From: Deltaproteobacteria bacterium
GTDB lineage: Bacteria > Desulfobacterota > Desulfobacteria > Desulfobacterales > JAHEIW01
Direction: 5' to 3'
Length of the DNA stretch: 37,310 bases
Assembly (NCBI GenBank): GCA_024639185.1
Contig: JAHEIW010000032.1
Coordinates: 1 to 37,310, forward strand
Shown: piece by piece, positions 34,209 to 37,310 of the stretch
Numbering within the stretch: the stretch's first letter is position 1
How the letters are laid out: every line of letters starts with the position of its first letter
Program-made: the position numbers and the translations under genes
The notes under the pieces: generated by a model
Told to the model about the DNA's origin: nothing
What the model saw: the letters and a program-made list of their open reading frames with translations, nothing else
Databases searched by the model: none

Positions 34209-35372
34209 TTACTCCTCCCGTTCTTTTTGTTTGATGCTTTTGTCGATCGCCTGCACCGCCAGCAATGAAATGAGTGCCACGGCCGCCCCGCCCAAAAACG
34301 GAATGCGATAATCCACAATCCACAGAAAGCCCCCCAGCGCCGGCAGAAAAACAGCGGCGATATGATTGATCGTAAAGCCCACAGCCATACTGGGGGCAAT
34401 ATCCCGCGGATCGCCGACTTTCTGGAAATAGGTTCGAATGGCAATCGCAAAATTGAAGAAGATATGATCCAGAATATAAAGCAGCGCTACTACCCACTTA
34501 GAATCGGTCAAAGCGTAGGCAACGAAGATCAAAATCAGGCTGGCGTATTCCAGGGACAAAACCTTGCGCTCGCCAAACCGGATAATGCTTTTTCCGATCA
34601 GGGGGCTCAGATAATAGTTGATGAGGTTGTTGATCACAAACAGGAGAGTGACTTCCTGAACAGAGTACTGAAATTTTTGCACCATCAGCAGAACTGAAAA
34701 AGCAATGAAAATCTGTCGTCGCGCGCCGGCCATGAAGGTCAAAAAATAAAACAGCCCGTATTTTTTGCGAAACACCATTTTTTTGTGCTGGGGAATCAGG
34801 TCCTGCTGCTCCGGTTTGCGGGTCAGGGCCCAGGCGGATGCGGCCATGATCAATACGCCGATGAGCAGATAGATTTGTGGAAAGCTGAAGAAAAAGGCCA
34901 GAAAGTAAATGGCCAGTCCCACCGCAATGGCCGCAGCGGCGGCATAGCTGCGCTGTTTGCCAAATACCCATGGGGAGGTATTGGCATCAAAATATTGCAG
35001 CGTCAGAGACATATTGGTGGTTTCATAATAATGGAAACCGAAGCTCATCAGCAGGGTGGTCAATATAAGCCCGGCAAAACTGGGTAGCAAGCCGGTAATG
35101 GCCAGTCCAAAGCCCATTATCAGAATCGATAAGGCCGATAGCCGATGCTCACGGATGATCATGATGACATAAACCGCCAGCAGGGCCAAAAATCCGGGGA
35201 TCTCGCGCACCGATTGAATGACGCCGATATGATCTCCGTCCAGTCCGGCAAGGTCCACTGCAAAATTGTTGAACAGCGTCTGCCAGGTCTGCAATCCAAT
35301 GGTGGAGCAGATGGTCAGCACTGCCAGATACCCGAACATCGGGTTATTTTTTATTTCTTTTGCGGATTTCAT
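34209..35372 (-). CDS. MFS transporter of unknown substrate
   Basis: A 387-residue protein with about 12 predicted membrane helices and a central cytoplasmic loop (KPEQQDLIPQHKKMVFRKK). The MFS fold is clear, but motif A is not well conserved. The helix 4-5 region (HYYETTNMSLTLQYF) and RIPFLGGAA near the end do not point to a known substrate class. GGAG lies upstream of the ATG. It is convergent with the TRAP receptor gene and divergent from the regulatory region at 35400-36000. Confidence 0.8.
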   Translation of the reverse strand: MKSAKEIKNNPMFGYLAVLTICSTIGLQTWQTLFNNFAVDLAGLDGDHIGVIQSVREIPGFLALLAVYVIMIIREHRLSALSILIMGFGLAITGLLPSFAGLILTTLLMSFGFHYYETTNMSLTLQYFDANTSPWVFGKQRSYAAAAAIAVGLAIYFLAFFFSFPQIYLLIGVLIMAASAWALTRKPEQQDLIPQHKKMVFRKKYGLFYFLTFMAGARRQIFIAFSVLLMVQKFQYSVQEVTLLFVINNLINYYLSPLIGKSIIRFGERKVLSLEYASLILIFVAYALTDSKWVVALLYILDHIFFNFAIAIRTYFQKVGDPRDIAPSMAVGFTINHIAAVFLPALGGFLWIVDYRIPFLGGAAVALISLLAVQAIDKSIKQKEREE

Positions 35373-35653
35373 TCGACTCCGGTGACAAGGTCGCGGTTGA
35401 AAATAGTTGGCCTGATTATTGCTCTATATAACTACATGTAAAGCCTTAAAGGAAACATCCCGATACGATAATTTTTGAAAACCTAGTGTTTTGGCGCCTT
35501 TGCAGGCTATCGGGTTGACAACATGCTGGCAGCCGCCATGGTTGTGCTGGGGCTTTGTGATCGTCTGTCCGCTTGCCCGTTCATTGTTATAAACCCAAGT
35601 TTTATAAATAATTTTAAACTATTATGCAGTTTCTTCTTGACGGAAAACAGCCG

Positions 35654-35671
35654 GGTTCAAAATTTTGAACC
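35654..35671. promoter_or_regulatory. Perfect 18-bp palindrome, possible activator site 1
   Basis: GGTTCAAAATTTTGAACC is exactly self-complementary. It is about 235-250 bp upstream of the predicted start of the sigma-54 promoter, at the outer edge of the usual distance for an enhancer-binding protein. Confidence 0.5.
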
Positions 35672-35731
35672 TCATCCAATAATAAATAAACGGTTTAAAA
35701 ACAATAGGTTTTTTAATTTAATGGTATTTTC

Positions 35732-35749
35732 GGTTAAAAATTATGAACC
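35732..35749. promoter_or_regulatory. Second copy of the 18-bp palindrome, possible activator site 2
   Basis: GGTTAAAAATTATGAACC matches site 1 at 16 of 18 bases, 78 bp downstream. A pair of related dimer sites upstream of a -24/-12 promoter is the classic layout of an upstream activating sequence. Confidence 0.5.
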
Positions 35750-35878
35750 CAAATGCCATTAAATCCTGACACCGACAATAATCAGGTCGGAGAGATCATA
35801 AGTTTTTTAAAATCATAAACATTTGAAATATATACTAAATATATTAAAACGATATAATTGAGCGAATTGGGTCTATTT

Positions 35879-35895
35879 TTGGCAAGGGTTTTGCA
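35879..35895 (+). promoter_or_regulatory. Sigma-54 (-24/-12) promoter
   Basis: TTGGCAAGGGTTTTGCA. The GG at 35881-35882 and GC at 35893-35894 have the exact 10-bp gap, and only the base after TTGGCA differs from the TTGGCAC consensus. The start is predicted near 35906. The strand is set by the element's asymmetry. Confidence 0.65.
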
Positions 35896-35901
35896 AGACC
35901 T

Positions 35902-35928
35902 TTATGTGCAGCCTAATAATTTCTTCAT
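35902..35928 (-). other. Eight-codon ORF behind an ideal ribosome-binding site (opposite strand)
   Basis: On the minus strand AAGGAGGAGA (35933-35942) lies 7 bases ahead of an ATG whose ORF reads MKKLLGCT then stop. The start looks exactly like that of a real lipoprotein or signal-peptide gene, but it ends at once. It may be a decayed gene start, a leader peptide, or a coincidence of the CU-rich plus-strand RNA. Confidence 0.3.
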
Positions 35929-35981
35929 CTGTTCTCCTCCTTAACGGCTAATCAGAAATAACTGGTTAGCCGTTATTTTTT
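35906..35981 (+). ncRNA. Putative sigma-54-dependent small RNA
   Basis: About 75 nt from the predicted sigma-54 start to the end of a strong intrinsic terminator. The segment before the hairpin is single-stranded and CU-rich, with uucuccuccuu at 35932-35942, complementary to a Shine-Dalgarno sequence, the classic seed of a trans-acting sRNA. Alternatively the terminator attenuates the amidohydrolase gene about 80 bp downstream. Existence of the transcript is inferred. Confidence 0.45.
35942..35981 (+). terminator. Strong intrinsic terminator
   Basis: taacggctaa (35942-35951) pairs perfectly with ttagccgtta (35966-35975), with a 14-nt loop, followed directly by six T's (35976-35981). On the plus strand there is no protein gene between it and the divergent MFS start, so it must end a short transcript. 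Confidence 0.8.
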
Positions 35982-36058
35982 GTTTGAATTTTAATGAGCT
36001 TTCCCATAACAATACCCCCTTGCCGGAATAACGAAATTTAACGCTTCGGAGCGCTCAG

Positions 36059-36910
36059 TTGAAGATCATCGACGTTCATACCCATGTTTTCCCTCAAGAA
36101 ATCCGCACTCGGCGGGAAGATTTTTTTGCAAAAGAGCCCGCATTTAAAAAGCTGTATCAATCGCCAAAATCCCGGCTGATCGGCGCCAAGGACATGCTGA
36201 CCGCAATGGATGATAACCAGGTGGGAAAATCCGTTATTTTTGGATTCCCCTGGAAAAATGAAAGCCTTTATAAGATACACAACGATTACATCAGCCAGAT
36301 GGTTAAGCGATACCCGGATCGTTTTATAGGTCTGGGGTGTTTTGACCCCTTTTGCAAAGGCGCCGCAGCGGAAACGCAGCGTTGTTTAGAGCAGGGCGAA
36401 TTATCCGGCATCGGCGAGCTGGCCTTTTATCAGAGCGGAATTGATCAATCTGCACTGGACCGACTGCAGCCGGTCATGGCGATTTGCAAAGATCTGAATC
36501 TGCCGATTCTGATTCACACCAATGAGCCCGTCGGGCATACCTATCCCGGGAAAACCCCCAATACCCTGGCCCAAATCTATCAATTGTTGGATACCTTTGC
36601 GCAAAACAAAATTGTTCTGGCCCACTGGGGCGGCGGGTTGTTTTTTTACAGCCTTCTGAAAAAGGAAGTCAAACAGCGCTTAAAGCATGTCTATTTTGAT
36701 ACGGCCGCTTCGCCTTATTTATACGATCCGAAGGTATATCGCCTGGCAATTGAATTGATCGGGATGGAAAAAATTCTGTTTGGCAGTGACTATCCGCTCC
36801 TGCCGCCGGCAAGCTATATTGATGAAATGCAGGCCGCCGGTTTGTCAAACGCGGAGATGGAACAAATCTGTGGCCTTAATGCGGCTAAGCTTTTTAATTT
36901 GACTGCTTAA
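36059..36910 (+). CDS. Amidohydrolase family protein (TIM-barrel metal hydrolase/decarboxylase)
   Basis: A 283-residue protein of the amidohydrolase-2 (ACMSD-like) family. The metal-site motifs are present: DVHTHVFP (HxH, residues 7 and 9), LIHTNEP (His), VLAHWGGG (His) and LFGSDYPL (Asp). GIGELAFY lies at the barrel strand expected for the family. Relatives catalyse hydrolysis or non-oxidative decarboxylation of small cyclic or aromatic acids; the substrate is not predicted. The start is an unusual TTG with GGAG 7 bases upstream, and the protein begins at the conserved KIIDVHTH, which supports it. It lies about 80 bp after the terminated small RNA. Confidence 0.85.
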   Translation: MKIIDVHTHVFPQEIRTRREDFFAKEPAFKKLYQSPKSRLIGAKDMLTAMDDNQVGKSVIFGFPWKNESLYKIHNDYISQMVKRYPDRFIGLGCFDPFCKGAAAETQRCLEQGELSGIGELAFYQSGIDQSALDRLQPVMAICKDLNLPILIHTNEPVGHTYPGKTPNTLAQIYQLLDTFAQNKIVLAHWGGGLFFYSLLKKEVKQRLKHVYFDTAASPYLYDPKVYRLAIELIGMEKILFGSDYPLLPPASYIDEMQAAGLSNAEMEQICGLNAAKLFNLTA

Positions 36911-36928
36911 GCTTTTGATATTTTTTAA

Positions 36929-37111
36929 TAGCCACAGACCCACACAGACCCACACAGACGAGCACAGACTTTTTTTTACCGCAGACATTTTTGCCGCGCG
37001 ACCTGCGCGGCAAAAAACACGTCAATCGCTGCGCGATTAAAAAGTCTGCGCAAGTCTGCGCAAGTCTGCGTATGTCTCGCGGTTAAAAAAGTTCGTGTAG
37101 GTCTGTGGCTA
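36929..37111. repeat. Complex nested inverted repeat with 10-bp tandem units
   Basis: The outer 12-bp arms tagccacagacc (36929-36940) and ggtctgtggcta (37100-37111) are perfect complements. Inside, the left arm repeats cacagaccca at 10-bp spacing (36933-36968) and the right arm repeats caagtctgcg at 10-bp spacing (37051-37070). The middle has a 12-bp perfect stem with a 5-nt loop (36988-37016) and a smaller one, aatcgc/gcgatt, at 37024-37038. It fills the gap between the amidohydrolase and DUF362 genes. Confidence 0.75.
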
Positions 37112-37144
37112 AATCTTTTTGTTACATTTTTTCGGAGAAGATTG

Positions 37145-37310
37145 ATGCGCAAGTACACGGTTGCTGTCGTGAAGTATGAAAAACCACTCGAATCGGTACG
37201 CCAAGCAGTTGATCTATGCGCCGGCCTGGAGCACATGCCGGCTGGAGCCCGGGTGTTCATCAAACCCAATATCGTATTCTGGACCCGGGCCGTTGCCTTT
37301 CCCAAGTGGG
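37145..37310 (+). CDS. DUF362 family protein, N-terminal part (truncated by window edge)
   Basis: An ATG at 37145 with GGAGAAG upstream opens a frame that runs off the window after 55 codons. The visible part, with VAVVKYEKP, DLCAGL and VFIKPNIVFW, matches the start of DUF362 proteins, whose members often carry ferredoxin-like clusters and are common in anaerobes. The function of the family is unknown. Confidence 0.7.
   Translation, partial: MRKYTVAVVKYEKPLESVRQAVDLCAGLEHMPAGARVFIKPNIVFWTRAVAFPKW

Larger units (their letters stand above)
35373..36058. other. 686-bp gene-poor regulatory region
   Basis: No convincing protein gene lies here. From left to right it holds two 18-bp palindromes, an AT-rich stretch (about 35800-35870), a sigma-54-like promoter, a short terminated RNA and the leader of the amidohydrolase. 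A 79-codon open frame at 35523-35762 is not supported: it has no ribosome-binding site and a random-looking composition. Confidence 0.6.

Noticed and set aside
35523-35762. 79-codon plus-strand ORF in the regulatory region
   Set aside because: It has no ribosome-binding site and no motif, and it spans the two palindromes, which better explain the sequence.
35904-35951. Leu-rich leader peptide MCSLIISSSVLLLNG ending in the terminator arm, suggesting a classic amino-acid attenuator
   Set aside because: The ATG lies at about -2 relative to the predicted sigma-54 start and has no Shine-Dalgarno, so it would not be translated from that RNA.
36988-37016. 12-bp GC-rich stem as an intrinsic terminator of the amidohydrolase gene
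   Set aside because: The T-run precedes and the A-run follows the stem on both strands, the wrong polarity for termination.
36933-37070. CRISPR-like short repeats
   Set aside because: The 10-bp units are directly abutting with no spacers, and the two sets are unrelated in unit but arranged as an inverted repeat.

Overview
The window looks like a chromosomal segment from a free-living anaerobic Gram-negative bacterium, most likely a Desulfobacterota (Deltaproteobacteria) lineage related to sulfate reducers. The reasons are gene content and outer-membrane machinery: a ferredoxin-type 2-oxoacid oxidoreductase, two radical SAM enzymes, tandem MoeA genes, a TRAP transporter with a Tat-exported receptor, a DUF362 gene, a sigma-54-like promoter, TolC and EnvC. 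This assignment is an inference; there is no rRNA or other phylogenetic marker here. I see no prophage, insertion sequence, CRISPR array or tRNA. Most genes are housekeeping genes.

Layout. 1-4100: the end of an unknown gene, then a minus-strand overlapping cluster (2-oxoacid:ferredoxin oxidoreductase alpha, a beta-gamma fusion, and a B12-binding-type radical SAM protein). 4100-4760: gene-free, with three separate palindromic elements. 4760-11084: a PgpH-type HD phosphodiesterase divergent from an FHA protein, then a large hybrid histidine kinase. 11275-18074: a minus-strand envelope and division cluster, in transcription order TolC, FtsE, FtsX, EnvC-like, CtpA protease and YibQ-like polysaccharide deacetylase homologue. 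18100-20850: a possible short terminated RNA or attenuator ahead of pyrE, then QueD and DnaJ. 21100-27000: MFS transporter, UppP, MoeA fused to a periplasmic-binding-protein-like domain, and a second MoeA. 27000-30650: DEAD-box helicase, methyltransferase, and AmmeMemoRadiSam radical SAM enzyme. 30700-34200: TRAP transporter (Q, M, P order) behind a promoter and terminator leader. 34200-37310: MFS transporter, a 690-bp gene-poor regulatory region, an amidohydrolase, and the start of a DUF362 gene.

The most unusual signal is at 35650-35985. Two near-identical 18-bp palindromes lie upstream of a near-consensus sigma-54 (-24/-12) promoter. Directly after the promoter is about 75 bp ending in a perfect intrinsic terminator. 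The predicted RNA carries an unpaired CU-rich stretch complementary to a Shine-Dalgarno sequence. Read on the other strand, the same bases form an ideal ribosome-binding site in front of an eight-codon ORF. A second theme is a recurrent kind of intergenic element: inverted repeats whose arms are themselves short tandem repeats with a 6-10 bp period. It occurs in at least seven intergenic gaps, each with a different unit sequence.
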